From Vreelandella neptunia (GTDB lineage: Bacteria; Pseudomonadota; Gammaproteobacteria; Pseudomonadales; Halomonadaceae), in assembly GCF_022489065.1 (NCBI RefSeq), contig NZ_JAKVTW010000001.1, forward strand, positions 248,001-312,000: a DNA stretch of 64,000 nucleotides, in the 5' to 3' direction. A program made the position numbers and the translations under genes. Every line of letters begins with the position of its first letter. Positions within the stretch are counted from its first letter, which is position 1. The notes beneath the pieces were generated by a model. It was not told where the DNA came from, made no database searches, and saw nothing but the letters and a program-made list of their open reading frames with translations. Of the stretch, positions 8,018-16,972 are shown piece after piece.

Positions 8018-9784
8018 TTAGCTCGGAGCCACCAGCCAGCGTACTGCATAAGGGGGCAGAGCACCTTCAGCGACCCAAGGGTTGCCAGGGTCGAGTGCTT
8101 GCCACGCGTGCTGGCTCAGCGCCTGGGTCACCGCCTCGCCCACGTTCTCTAAAGGAAGCGGAAGGTCGGTAACATTGTATAGCGCTAACAGGCGGCGCCC
8201 ATCGTGCAATGGGCCACGCTCCACCGCCAGCAATTCCGGGGCCGAGACCAGCACCCGCTGTGCGGCATTGGGATGAAAGCAGGGCTCTTGGCGGCGCTGG
8301 TCTAATAGCCGGTTTAGGGCATGGAAAACATCGTGTGTGGGGGTCGAAGGGCTATCTAACAGCAAATCCAACTCGTTACGCTGCCAGCGGCGTCGATTAA
8401 TCGAGCGCAGCCGTCCACTACGCTCAACGCCCTCAACGTCGTTGAGCGTGCCCGTTAGCGTGTGGATATAGAGAGCGGGAATGCCCTGCAAACTAAGCAT
8501 GATCGCTTGGCTGCACAGGAAACGGGCGATCTGCCACGGATCCGGGCCTCGGCGGGTACCGCGCATGGCTTCAAACCAAGTGATGTTGATCTCGTACGGC
8601 GTGTCGCTACCGTCAGGATTGCTGCGCATGCTGACGAAGCCACCGAAACGGTGCATCAGCTCAAGTAGCGCATCGCGCTCGTGATCGGGCAGTAGGCCCT
8701 CTAGCGGGCGCACACCAATGCCGTCGTGGCTGGCAGTAAAGTTCAGGTAGGTACAGTGATCGGGGAGAACCGGCAGGCTAGCAAGCCAAGTTTGCAGCGT
8801 GCTGGCTTCACCGCGGGTGAGGGTGTGCAATAGCAGCGGGGGTAGGGCAAATTGATACACCATATGAGCTTCGTCCGGCCCCCCTTTCGCTAGACGATCT
8901 AAGCCAAAATAGCTGATGTTTTCCTGATGGGGCACATTGGTTTCAGTAATCAGTAGAGTGCCTGGAGCGACATGGTCCACAATGGCTCGCAGCAGCCGCA
9001 CCACGGTGTGGGTTTCCGGCAGGTGGATACAGGCAGTACCTAACTTCTTCCACAGAAAGGCCACCGCATCCAAGCGCACAATGCGCGTACCCTGCTCTAG
9101 GTAGAACAGCAAAATACCCACAAACTCGAGCAGCACGTCGGGGTTTTCAAAGTTTAAATCAAGCTGGTCTTCAGAGAACGTTGCCCAAAGGTAGCGAGTG
9201 CCTCGCCGGGTGGAAATTGGGACTAATAGAGGGCTGCTGCGTGGTCGTACCACCTGGGAAACATCGGTATCTGGATCGACTTCGATAAAGTAATCGCGCC
9301 CGGGCAGGCTGCCGCTCAGATAGTCCACAAACCAGAGCGATTCCCGGGAAACATGGTTGAGTACTAGGTCGGCCATTAAATCGTAATGGCTGGCGAGTTC
9401 GCGGATATGCGACCAGTCGCCGAGATCGGGATTAACTTCCCGGTAGTGGATTACCGAGAACCCATCATCGCTGCTCCACGGGAAGAAGGGTAGTACGTGT
9501 ACGCCACTGATACGTTCGCCCAGCCGTGCCTGGAGGAAATCGCTAAGGACTGCCAGTGGAGGCACGCCCTCCTCTATAATGGAGTCCCCATAGCTGATCA
9601 CCCACTGATCTTTTTCGCTCCATGAAGGTGCGTTTTTTGGTCTAGCCTCGCTGAGTGTGGGTGTAATTGGGGCAAGCGACTGAAAGTACTCCAGGCGTTG
9701 GTTCAAGCGGCGCTGTACTTCCCCTGCCCTGGGCCCGTAAAGGTGGCTGAGGTAGTCATGAACGGTCTGCTCAAAGGGGGGCAT
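8018..9784 (-). CDS. GH13 subfamily 18 sugar phosphorylase (sucrose/glucosylglycerate/glucosylglycerol phosphorylase-like)
   Basis: Cytoplasmic retaining phosphorylase of 588 residues that splits an alpha-glucoside with phosphate to glucose 1-phosphate. Conserved GH13 regions are visible: the DLVLNHVS motif, nucleophile Asp in IVRLDAVAF, acid/base Glu in LLITETNVPHQ and the stabilising Asp in FTASHDGIGVRP. I chose the ATG at 9784 because GGAG lies six bases upstream; the longer frame would begin with TTG at 9835. In halophiles, relatives act on the compatible solutes glucosylglycerate or glucosylglycerol. The substrate cannot be settled from sequence alone. No transporter or kinase sits beside it. 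It is divergent from nrdR, with a candidate operator between. Confidence 0.85.
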   Translation of the reverse strand: MPPFEQTVHDYLSHLYGPRAGEVQRRLNQRLEYFQSLAPITPTLSEARPKNAPSWSEKDQWVISYGDSIIEEGVPPLAVLSDFLQARLGERISGVHVLPFFPWSSDDGFSVIHYREVNPDLGDWSHIRELASHYDLMADLVLNHVSRESLWFVDYLSGSLPGRDYFIEVDPDTDVSQVVRPRSSPLLVPISTRRGTRYLWATFSEDQLDLNFENPDVLLEFVGILLFYLEQGTRIVRLDAVAFLWKKLGTACIHLPETHTVVRLLRAIVDHVAPGTLLITETNVPHQENISYFGLDRLAKGGPDEAHMVYQFALPPLLLHTLTRGEASTLQTWLASLPVLPDHCTYLNFTASHDGIGVRPLEGLLPDHERDALLELMHRFGGFVSMRSNPDGSDTPYEINITWFEAMRGTRRGPDPWQIARFLCSQAIMLSLQGIPALYIHTLTGTLNDVEGVERSGRLRSINRRRWQRNELDLLLDSPSTPTHDVFHALNRLLDQRRQEPCFHPNAAQRVLVSAPELLAVERGPLHDGRRLLALYNVTDLPLPLENVGEAVTQALSQHAWQALDPGNPWVAEGALPPYAVRWLVAPS

Positions 9785-9863
9785 GAGTGGCTCCTGATAA
9801 ACAATCTGCCACAAACGCTGCAGCTTGTGTGCCAAATCGTTACAATATGTGGTTGATACCGCA

Positions 9864-9911
9864 TTTAAGCGCTAACCTTCATTAGCTTACGACAATTGTT
9901 AGCGCTTTAAA
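9864..9911. promoter_or_regulatory. Paired AGCGCT inverted repeat, candidate operator of the phosphorylase gene
   Basis: AAGCGCTAAC (9867-9876) is repeated in inverted orientation as GTTAGCGCTT (9898-9907), with flanking TTT and AAA. Each arm holds the self-complementary AGCGCT core with a central CpG, a feature of LacI-family operators. It lies between the phosphorylase and nrdR starts. The regulator is not in the window, so the assignment is inference. Confidence 0.4.
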
Positions 9912-9996
9912 CGCCATTAATAGCATAGTCATTGACAGGTTATAACAAGCTTACTCGTGCAGTACGCCGACACGAGCTGACAACAGGTTGACCGCC

Positions 9997-10476
9997 ATGC
10001 ATTGCCCATTTTGTGGTGCAAACGATACTAGAGTGACCGATTCACGGTTAGTAGCCGACGGCGACCAAGTGCGCCGGCGTCGCCAGTGTGCGAGCTGCCA
10101 TGAGCGTTTTACCACCTATGAAACCGCTGAATTGGTGATGCCTCGTGTGGTGAAGTCGGACGGCTCCCGTGAGAGCTTTAATGAAGCCAAACTAAGGGCA
10201 GGCATGCTGCGCGCGCTGGAAAAGCGCCCTGTCAGCGCAGAGGCCATTGAAGCGGCGGTAGAGCGTATCCGTCAAACGTTACGGGCGCGGGGTGACCGTG
10301 AGATCAATGCCCGTGATATCGGCGAGTCGGTCATGCAGGCGCTGAAAACCCTTGATCATGTTGCGTATATCCGTTTTGCCTCGGTGTACCGCAAGTTCCA
10401 GGATTTGGATGAGTTTCGTGCTGAGATTGACCGGCTTTCTCAAGAGCCCTCAAACAAGAGCGGGCCGTCAAAATGA
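9997..10476 (+). CDS. nrdR: Transcriptional repressor NrdR
   Basis: A 159-residue zinc-ribbon/ATP-cone repressor of ribonucleotide reductase genes. The ATG at 9997 gives the canonical MHCPFC start. The zinc ribbon uses the C-x2-C pairs in CPFC and CASC within the first 34 residues. The ATP-cone (about 49-139) begins with the [11 protein letters not shown] motif and senses ATP/dATP. The gene overlaps ribD by four bases, and nrdR-rib linkage is usual in gammaproteobacteria. Confidence 0.97.
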   Translation: MHCPFCGANDTRVTDSRLVADGDQVRRRRQCASCHERFTTYETAELVMPRVVKSDGSRESFNEAKLRAGMLRALEKRPVSAEAIEAAVERIRQTLRARGDREINARDIGESVMQALKTLDHVAYIRFASVYRKFQDLDEFRAEIDRLSQEPSNKSGPSK

Positions 10477-11639
10477 GCACCCATTTTAGCCAAGCCGACC
10501 ATCGCTATATGGCGCGGGCGCTAAAGCTAGCGCAGAAAGGGCTCTACACCACTGATCCTAATCCTCGGGTCGGCTGTGTGATCGTGCGTGATGAAAAGAT
10601 TGTGGGCGAAGGCTATCATCTGCGCGCTGGTGAACCCCATGCAGAAATCCATGCTTTAAACGCTGCGGGCGAGCAGGCTCAAGGCGCGACCGCTTATGTC
10701 ACCCTGGAGCCTTGTTCGCATACGGGGCGCACAGGCCCCTGTGCTCAAGCGCTTATACTTGCCAAAGTCGCACGCGTGGTCGTCGCGATGGTGGATCCTA
10801 ACCCCCGTGTTAGCGGCAGCGGTATACGGTTACTCGAAGATGCCGGCATTGAAGTGGCCGTGGGGTTACTTGAGAGTGAAGCGCGTGCACTGAATCCCGG
10901 CTTTATTGCCCGCATGACGCTGCAGCGCCCCTTTGTGCGTTTGAAAATGGCGATGAGTTTAGATGGCCGTACTGCCATGGGATCAGGCGAGTCGCAATGG
11001 ATTACCGGCCCAGAAGCACGCACTCAAGTGCAGCGGCTGCGAGCACGCTCCAGCGCCATATTGAGTGGCGTCGAATCGATTATAATGGACGATTCACGGC
11101 TTACCTTGCGAGCAGAGCAGTTGAAGCTTGGTAATGTCGATGAGGTATTACACCGTCAGCCTCTGCGGGTGATTTTAGATACCCGGCTGCGTTTACCGCT
11201 GGCAGCGGCTTGTCTGAGCGAGCCAGGGCGCACACTGGTCATTACCACGCCCGCTCACGCGGCTGAAAAACGTGCTCGATTAACAAAGGCGGGTGCCGAG
11301 GTTCAGGTGTTACCGGCCGGCATTGATGGCCGTATCGATCTCGGTTTGATGTTGAAATGGTTAGCCGAAAACGAACAAATTAATGAGCTGTTGGTGGAGA
11401 CCGGCGCGACCCTGGCGGGGGCTATGCTCGATGCAGAGCTGGTCGACGAGTTGCAACTTTTTGTCGCCCCGACACTGTTAGGTGGAGAGGCACGGCCACT
11501 GTTTGCTTTGCCAGGGCTCTCGCGCATGGCCGATCAGCGCCGTTTAATGATTCATGATATACGGGCGGTGGGGCGTGATTGGCGCATTATCGCCTCCCCT
11601 CAAGTGACTAGCGCAACAGACGAGAGCACGGTACCCTGA
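10473..11639 (+). CDS. ribD: Bifunctional riboflavin biosynthesis deaminase/reductase RibD
   Basis: A 388-residue bifunctional enzyme for steps two and three of the riboflavin pathway: deamination of diaminohydroxyphosphoribosylaminopyrimidine and reduction of the ribosyl side chain. The N-terminal cytidine-deaminase fold shows the zinc motif H56-A-E58 with C81 and C90 ([11 protein letters not shown]). The C-terminal reductase domain (about 150-370) starts with the [15 protein letters not shown] motif. It is translationally coupled to nrdR. The riboflavin synthase gene (ribE) that often follows is absent; the next gene is ribBA after 109 bases. Confidence 0.97.
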   Translation: MSTHFSQADHRYMARALKLAQKGLYTTDPNPRVGCVIVRDEKIVGEGYHLRAGEPHAEIHALNAAGEQAQGATAYVTLEPCSHTGRTGPCAQALILAKVARVVVAMVDPNPRVSGSGIRLLEDAGIEVAVGLLESEARALNPGFIARMTLQRPFVRLKMAMSLDGRTAMGSGESQWITGPEARTQVQRLRARSSAILSGVESIIMDDSRLTLRAEQLKLGNVDEVLHRQPLRVILDTRLRLPLAAACLSEPGRTLVITTPAHAAEKRARLTKAGAEVQVLPAGIDGRIDLGLMLKWLAENEQINELLVETGATLAGAMLDAELVDELQLFVAPTLLGGEARPLFALPGLSRMADQRRLMIHDIRAVGRDWRIIASPQVTSATDESTVP

Positions 11640-11748
11640 CGCGCGAAATCGCAGCTAACGTGACACTTTTTTCCGTGACGAATTTACGTTACAAGCTGGC
11701 GCAACAGCTTTTTTGCGACAACGTTATGCGACAACTTTTGGAGATTCC

Positions 11749-12915
11749 ATGGCGCACTCCTCCCCTAGAGGCTTAGCCCCTATCGCCGAGCTGGTGGAAG
11801 ATATCCGCCAGGGCAAAATGGTGATTCTCATGGACGATGAGGATCGCGAAAACGAAGGTGATATCATCATGGCTGCCGAAAAAGTGCAGGCCGAGCATAT
11901 CAACTTCATGGCCCGTTTCGCCCGTGGTCTTATCTGTATGCCCATGACCCGCGCCCGCTGCGAGCAACTTAATTTGCCGCTTATGGTGCGCGATAATGGT
12001 TCCGGTTTTGGCACCAAATTCACCCTCTCGATTGAAGCGACCGAAGGCGTGACCACCGGTATTTCAGCGGCAGATCGAGCGCGTACGGTGCAAGCCGCGG
12101 TGGCGCCACACGCCAAGCCCTCGGATATTGTTCAGCCTGGGCATATTTTTCCGTTGATGGCAGAGCCCGGCGGCGTGCTTCGCCGTGCAGGACACACCGA
12201 AGCAGCGTGTGATTTGGCTGCGTTGGCGGGGTGTGACCCCAGCGGTGTCATCTGCGAAGTCATGAACGATGATGGCAGCATGGCGCGCCGGCCCGAGCTT
12301 GAAGCCTTTGCCCACGAGCATGGCATTAAAATCGGTACCATTGCGGATTTGATCCACTACCGCATCGTCAACGAGCAGACTATCGATCACCTGGAAGCGT
12401 CAACGGTAATGACCTCCCATGGCGAGCTGACACTCCATGTGTTCCGTGATCGTATTCAGGGGGCACACCATTTGGCGTTAGTGAATGGTCAGCCGACACC
12501 AGAGGCGTCGACCACCGTTCGTGTGCACCTTACCGACACGTTGCGCGATGTGATGGGCTTAATGAAAGGCGAGCAGTGCCGCTGGGATGCCCACCGGGCC
12601 CTGGAAGAGATCGCCAGCTCTGAGTCAGGGGTGTTTGTGTTGATCGATGATGGTCGGCCGCACCAAGATTTAAAAGATCAGCTAGATATCTTTTTGGATC
12701 GCGTGCGTCAGCCGCGTACTAGTGATTCCGACGGTGCCGGTAACTACTTAACCATCGGCACCGGCTCGCAAATCCTGCGCTATTTAGGCGTTGGAAAAAT
12801 GCGACTACTTAGTTCACCGTGGAAGTTTTCCGCGCTGTCTGGCTTTGATCTCGAAGTCGTGGAGCGTTTGGGACCTAATGACACGGCGTATGAGCCAAGC
12901 TTTCAGCAAGACTAA
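11749..12915 (+). CDS. ribBA: 3,4-dihydroxy-2-butanone-4-phosphate synthase with degenerate GTP cyclohydrolase II-like domain
   Basis: A 388-residue RibBA-type protein. The N-terminal DHBP synthase domain (about 1-210) keeps the [10 protein letters not shown] metal/substrate motif, GHIFPL and the HTEAACDL region, so conversion of ribulose 5-phosphate should be intact. The C-terminal domain aligns with GTP cyclohydrolase II, but the zinc motif C-x2-GD-x8-C-x-C is missing. Only one cysteine (in [16 protein letters not shown]) is left, so this half is probably not catalytic. I chose the ATG at 11749, preceded by TTTTGGAG; the longer in-frame start at 11713 lacks a good site. A separate RibA must exist elsewhere. 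Confidence 0.93.
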   Translation: MAHSSPRGLAPIAELVEDIRQGKMVILMDDEDRENEGDIIMAAEKVQAEHINFMARFARGLICMPMTRARCEQLNLPLMVRDNGSGFGTKFTLSIEATEGVTTGISAADRARTVQAAVAPHAKPSDIVQPGHIFPLMAEPGGVLRRAGHTEAACDLAALAGCDPSGVICEVMNDDGSMARRPELEAFAHEHGIKIGTIADLIHYRIVNEQTIDHLEASTVMTSHGELTLHVFRDRIQGAHHLALVNGQPTPEASTTVRVHLTDTLRDVMGLMKGEQCRWDAHRALEEIASSESGVFVLIDDGRPHQDLKDQLDIFLDRVRQPRTSDSDGAGNYLTIGTGSQILRYLGVGKMRLLSSPWKFSALSGFDLEVVERLGPNDTAYEPSFQQD

Positions 12916-12946
12916 TTCAGCAGGACTAATCAGCAGGAATAAATTG

Positions 12947-13435
12947 ATGCAATCCCTCACTCAAGTTGAAGGTACTTTTGTTGATGTCGATGGCCGTTAT
13001 GTCATCGTGGTGGGTCGTTTTAACCACCACGTGGTGGATAGCCTAGTAGAAGGCGCGGTCGACAGCTTGACGCGTCACGGCGTGGACGCCGAACATATCC
13101 ATATTGTTCACGTGCCGGGTGCCTGGGAGCTGCCGTTGGCCGTTAAGCGCGTGCTGAAAGTAATGAAACCTGATGCCGTTATTGCGTTAGGTGCGGTGAT
13201 TCGTGGCGGAACGCCTCACTTTGAGTACGTGGCAGGCGGCTGCAACACGGCGATTAATCACTTACAGCTTGAGTTTGAGACCCCGGTCGCTAACGGCGTA
13301 CTGACCGTGGAAACTATCGAACAAGCGATTGAGCGCGCGGGCACCAAAGCGGGCAACAAGGGCACTGAAGCGGCCATGGCCGCCATGGAAATGGTCTCAC
13401 TGCTACGCGCGCTGCCGTTAGGAGATAATCAATGA
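12947..13435 (+). CDS. ribH: 6,7-dimethyl-8-ribityllumazine synthase
   Basis: A 162-residue lumazine synthase that condenses the RibD product with the RibB product in the penultimate step of riboflavin synthesis, usually as an icosahedral or pentameric assembly. Signature stretches are visible: [11 protein letters not shown], the VPGAWELP motif, [16 protein letters not shown] with the catalytic histidine, and the C-terminal [13 protein letters not shown]. The ATG at 12947 follows CAGGA. It overlaps nusB by four bases. Confidence 0.97.
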   Translation: MQSLTQVEGTFVDVDGRYVIVVGRFNHHVVDSLVEGAVDSLTRHGVDAEHIHIVHVPGAWELPLAVKRVLKVMKPDAVIALGAVIRGGTPHFEYVAGGCNTAINHLQLEFETPVANGVLTVETIEQAIERAGTKAGNKGTEAAMAAMEMVSLLRALPLGDNQ

Positions 13436-13926
13436 GCGAGCGTAAACCCTCTGCCGCTCAGCAGGGCCGCCACGCGGCGCGTGAGTTAACCGTGCAGGGG
13501 CTTTATCAATGGCATATGACGGGTAAATCCATCACTACCATTGAAGCCGAGTTTCGTAGCCAGTTGGCCGATGACGACCTGGAAGACCACGAAAACTGGG
13601 TAAAGGTGATGGAGATCGCCGATAAAGCACTGTTTCACGAGCTACTCCACAATACCGTGCGCTTTAAAGCGGAATTGGACCGTGAAATCTCGCCATTACT
13701 CGACCGCCGCCTGGAAGATCTCGATGCCGTCGAGCTTGCGATTCTTCGTTTAGGCGCTTACGAGCTGTCCCGGCGAATGGAAGTACCCTATCGTGTAGTT
13801 ATTAACGAAGGCGTTGAGCTGGCTAAGTCATTTGGCGCCACCGACGGCCATAAATACGTGAACGGCATTCTAGACAAGCTGGCAATTCGCCTGCGTAGTG
13901 CCGAGGTCAGCGCTCGTCGTCTCTGA
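13432..13926 (+). CDS. nusB: Transcription antitermination factor NusB
   Basis: A 164-residue all-helical NusB, partner of NusE (S10) in rRNA antitermination. It has the [12 protein letters not shown] start, the [20 protein letters not shown] block and the [13 protein letters not shown] block near the C-terminus. ribH and nusB overlap by four bases, the standard order in gammaproteobacteria. Confidence 0.96.
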   Translation: MSERKPSAAQQGRHAARELTVQGLYQWHMTGKSITTIEAEFRSQLADDDLEDHENWVKVMEIADKALFHELLHNTVRFKAELDREISPLLDRRLEDLDAVELAILRLGAYELSRRMEVPYRVVINEGVELAKSFGATDGHKYVNGILDKLAIRLRSAEVSARRL

Positions 13927-13962
13927 ACGCGAGCGTGCTGACAATGCGTTTAAGGGGCCTTT

Positions 13963-14952
13963 GTGCTTGCCGAATTTGATTTGATCCGACGCTACTTTAT
14001 GTCGTCGCAGGAGGCGTCGACTGCGTCCAATGGCGTCACACTGGGATGTGGAGACGATGCCACACTACTGGTACCGCGAGCGGGTCAACAACTGGCTGTC
14101 AGCGTTGACACCTCAGTAGTGGATATACACTTTCCCCGCGAAGCGCCCGCGTTCGCAGTGGGCCACCGTGCGTTGGCCGTCGCTCTCAGCGACCTGGCTG
14201 CGATGGGGGCAACGTCACGCTGGTGTTTAATGGCGTTGACCCTTGATCAGCGCCAATTTGCCGATGATCAGGCAACTCACGCGTGGCTAGCGGACTATGC
14301 GCGTGGTTTTCATGCGCTCAGCCAGCAGCATGCCACAACGTTGGTAGGGGGCGATGTCACCTCCGGCGCGCTGTCTATAGGCGTTACTGTGATGGGTGAG
14401 GTGCCCGGTGGCGAAGCGCTCACCCGCGGCGGGGCTCAACCCGATGATCTCATTGCGGTAACTGGTGCCCTTGGCGGTGGGGCCGCCGGGTTGGCGCTGT
14501 GGAAAAAGGGCGAGCGCGATCTTGAACATCCGCTGTTACGTCGCTACTTGCTACCGGAGCCGCGCTTAACGGCAGGCGTGGCACTGCGTGGTTTAGCCAC
14601 TGCAGCGATGGATATTTCCGATGGTTTAATGGCCGACTTGGCACACCTACGTGAAGCTTCACGGGTAGGCGCTGTCATTGACTTAGAGGCACTGCCATTA
14701 GCCGATGAGCTGGAAAGCACGCTCGGTCATGAAGCTGCTATACGCGCAGCGCTTTCCGGCGGGGATGATTATGAGTTGCTCGTGACGTTAAGCGCTGACG
14801 ATATAGGCCTAGCGCAGCAGCGCCTAATGGCGCTGGGCTTATCGCTGACGGTTATTGGTCGCTGTTGCGAGACACTAGGCGTAAGCGCCGCTGACCAGAG
14901 TGATCTCACTGGCTACGCCGGTTGGCAGCATTTTAGTGGGGAAGCGCCATGA
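13963..14952 (+). CDS. thiL: Thiamine-monophosphate kinase
   Basis: A 329-residue ATP-dependent kinase making thiamine diphosphate from thiamine monophosphate. It is in the PurM-like ATP-binding family: EFDLIRRYF N-terminus, GCGDDATLL and VSVDTSV metal motifs, the DLAAMGATSRW motif, and MDISDGLMADL plus SGGDDYELL in the C-terminal half. The start is GTG at 13963, with AAGGGG seven bases upstream. It overlaps pgpA by four bases. Confidence 0.95.
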   Translation: MLAEFDLIRRYFMSSQEASTASNGVTLGCGDDATLLVPRAGQQLAVSVDTSVVDIHFPREAPAFAVGHRALAVALSDLAAMGATSRWCLMALTLDQRQFADDQATHAWLADYARGFHALSQQHATTLVGGDVTSGALSIGVTVMGEVPGGEALTRGGAQPDDLIAVTGALGGGAAGLALWKKGERDLEHPLLRRYLLPEPRLTAGVALRGLATAAMDISDGLMADLAHLREASRVGAVIDLEALPLADELESTLGHEAAIRAALSGGDDYELLVTLSADDIGLAQQRLMALGLSLTVIGRCCETLGVSAADQSDLTGYAGWQHFSGEAP

Positions 14953-15422
14953 ATCGTGCACCGAAAAGTGTCTGGCGTCGCCCAACACATTTTTTTGCTT
15001 TTGGCTTAGGTAGCGGCACGGTACCTTGGGCACCCGGTACCTTTGGCACTCTGGCGGCGATTCCGTTTTACTGGATGATGGCGGAATTGCCCTTAGGGTG
15101 GTATCTAAGTATTTGTTTTGTTGCTTTTGTTGTCGGCGTTTGGCTATGCGATAAAACCTCCCACGATTTAGGTGTACACGATCACTCGGGTATTGTGTGG
15201 GATGAATTTGTCGGTTACTGGTTGACCATGGCCGCGGTTCCTTTTTCATGGGAAGCTGCGCTATGGGGGTTTGTGGTGTTTCGCATCTTCGATGTCTTTA
15301 AGCCCTGGCCGATACGCTGGGCTGATCGCCGTGTAGCGGGGGGCTTTGGCATTATGATCGATGATGTGATGGCAGGGGTTTACGCCTGGAGTACGATGCA
15401 CCTATGGTTCTGGCTGCACTAA
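14949..15422 (+). CDS. pgpA: Phosphatidylglycerophosphatase A
   Basis: A 157-residue inner-membrane phosphatase that produces phosphatidylglycerol. It has the PgpA signature GLGSGTVPWAPGTFGTL, the DKTSHDLGVHDHSGIVWDE acidic cluster and a C-terminal DDVMAG motif, with about three membrane helices. It ends the nrdR-to-pgpA unit. The following 180 bases (15423-15601) hold only AG-rich, GTAGTAA-like low-complexity sequence and the ribosome-binding site of the next gene. Confidence 0.95.
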   Translation: MNRAPKSVWRRPTHFFAFGLGSGTVPWAPGTFGTLAAIPFYWMMAELPLGWYLSICFVAFVVGVWLCDKTSHDLGVHDHSGIVWDEFVGYWLTMAAVPFSWEAALWGFVVFRIFDVFKPWPIRWADRRVAGGFGIMIDDVMAGVYAWSTMHLWFWLH

Positions 15423-15601
15423 AAGAGTGAGTGGCAAGGAGAGTAGTGATCAGTAAATAACGAGGTAGTAACGGGTAGTTCGAGCAGTGACTAGCAATTA
15501 AAGTAGTAATAAGTAATTAGAAAGTATTAAGTAGTGACGAGAAGCGGTTGATAACTTTTTCGGGTGCGTTGGCTGCAAGGCGTTGGCTTCAAGGAGGTAG
15601 C

Positions 15602-16858
15602 ATGCGCAAGGAACGTCTGATTGTCCCCACGCTGGCGATAATCGCCGTGGTATGGGTGGCAGCGCAACTGCTTTCAAGCGTTTTATTCGAGCGCAGCCTG
15701 CGCCAAGCGCTAGAGGATTTGGAGGCGCGTGGCGAGTGGCGTGTCAACCGTACTGAGAGTCGCCAGGGCTGGCTAAGTTCCCAAGGCAGGTTGATACTTT
15801 CACCGCTGCTGGGTCGCCCTTGGCGGCTTGAGCTGACCTATAGCGCACGCCACGGTATTTTAAGCACGGATGTCGAAGGCACCGTGTTACCCCGCCTGGA
15901 CACCGTGCTACAGCAAGCCGTCGGTGAAGTCACAGCGCCTTCGGTTCCGCGCTGGCAGGGGCGTTATCACACCCTAAGCGGCCACAGCGAGCTGCGCCTG
16001 GCGCTGGCGCCCTTTGTGATTCAACAAAATGGCCGAGAGTTAGCCGTGCGTGGTGGGCGGCTCAGACTGGAAGGTGTTTTTGGTGATTGGCGATTACGCG
16101 CGCTGCTAGATCAACTAACCCTGACCGATGGTATGGCCCAGCTTGCGCTAGGGGCCACGGAACTTGAAAGCCGCTATACCTATACCGACGGCGCCTATCA
16201 CTTTGCCCAGCGCGATCACCTGCACATTGAAACCCTGACGTTAAGCTACCCCTCCTATGACATTCAGCTCTCGCCGCTCGACCTGAACAGCCATATGGTG
16301 CTGGATGAAAGCGAGCTGCGTATCAAGGGCGATTTGGAAGTGGGCGATGTGATGGTGCCCTCTGAAGCGCCTGACATGCCGCTGCTGAATGGTCGAATAG
16401 AGTTGGAGCTTTCACGCTTAAACGCAGACGCGGTGCGTCACGCTATTCGCCGTTTACGCCAGGAAGCGGCCTGGGGAGACGCTAGTCTGCCCATGGCTGA
16501 AGGGTTGCTTGCCCGCCTAGAGCCTGATTTGCGCAAGATGCTCAGCGACTCGCCGCGTTTAGATGTGATGACCGTCGCCATTGATAGCCCGCTGCTAGGT
16601 ATTCGGTTGGATGCGGACGGCGCACTATTTTTTGATGCGCGTCAGCTGGACGAACTCAGTGTGATCCATCTTAGTGAAGAGAAAGAGCAGGCAAAGTGGC
16701 TTGAGCGTATCGATGGCGACTTCACCTGGCACGATGCTCCCACCGTCGCTGCGTTATGGTTGGGGCTGCCGCTGGGCACTCGTGAGCTGCAGTTCGATGT
16801 GGTGCGCGGCGTATGGCGCGTTAATGGGCGCCCTATGCCCGAACTGTGGCCTCAATGA
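15602..16858 (+). CDS. DUF945 (YdgA) family protein
   Basis: A 418-residue protein of the YdgA/DUF945 family, with one N-terminal membrane segment (about residues 7-25) and a long, mostly beta-rich periplasmic region. I chose the ATG at 15602 because AAGGAGG lies directly upstream; the longer reading frame to 15548 lacks this. The family has no firmly known biochemical role. It stands alone between pgpA and lon, in the same direction. Confidence 0.85.
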   Translation: MRKERLIVPTLAIIAVVWVAAQLLSSVLFERSLRQALEDLEARGEWRVNRTESRQGWLSSQGRLILSPLLGRPWRLELTYSARHGILSTDVEGTVLPRLDTVLQQAVGEVTAPSVPRWQGRYHTLSGHSELRLALAPFVIQQNGRELAVRGGRLRLEGVFGDWRLRALLDQLTLTDGMAQLALGATELESRYTYTDGAYHFAQRDHLHIETLTLSYPSYDIQLSPLDLNSHMVLDESELRIKGDLEVGDVMVPSEAPDMPLLNGRIELELSRLNADAVRHAIRRLRQEAAWGDASLPMAEGLLARLEPDLRKMLSDSPRLDVMTVAIDSPLLGIRLDADGALFFDARQLDELSVIHLSEEKEQAKWLERIDGDFTWHDAPTVAALWLGLPLGTRELQFDVVRGVWRVNGRPMPELWPQ

Positions 16859-16890
16859 ACGCTATAAACCGACTGTTCTACTGCTGAAGG

Positions 16891-16919
16891 GTTGAAGTTT
16901 CTGCTCTGTGCCCGCATTC
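16891..16919 (+). promoter_or_regulatory. Candidate heat-shock (sigma-32) promoter of lon
   Basis: GTTGAAG (16891-16897), a 14-base gap and CCGCATTC (16912-16919) resemble the sigma-32 consensus CTTGAAA-N14-CCCCATNT at 5 of 7 and 6 of 8 positions. The site ends 53 bases before the lon start, and lon is a classic heat-shock gene. A small hairpin GGCGGT...ACCGCC lies between promoter and start. Confidence 0.5.
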
Positions 16920-16972
16920 CATGAACAAAGCTAGGCGGTGGTCACCGCCGGTATCGGTTCATTGGAGGACGC

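Noticed and set aside
9785..9835. Longer N-terminus for the sugar phosphorylase
   Set aside because: It would start with TTG and lacks a ribosome-binding site, whereas the ATG at 9784 has GGAG six bases upstream.
9932..9946. TTGACA followed by TATAAC as an nrdR promoter
   Set aside because: The two boxes are only three bases apart, and no -10 element lies 16-18 bases after TTGACA.
11640..11748. FMN riboswitch ahead of ribBA
   Set aside because: The gap is only 109 bases and I see none of the conserved FMN-aptamer blocks; the expected AGGGNAAGGNGGG-like core is absent.
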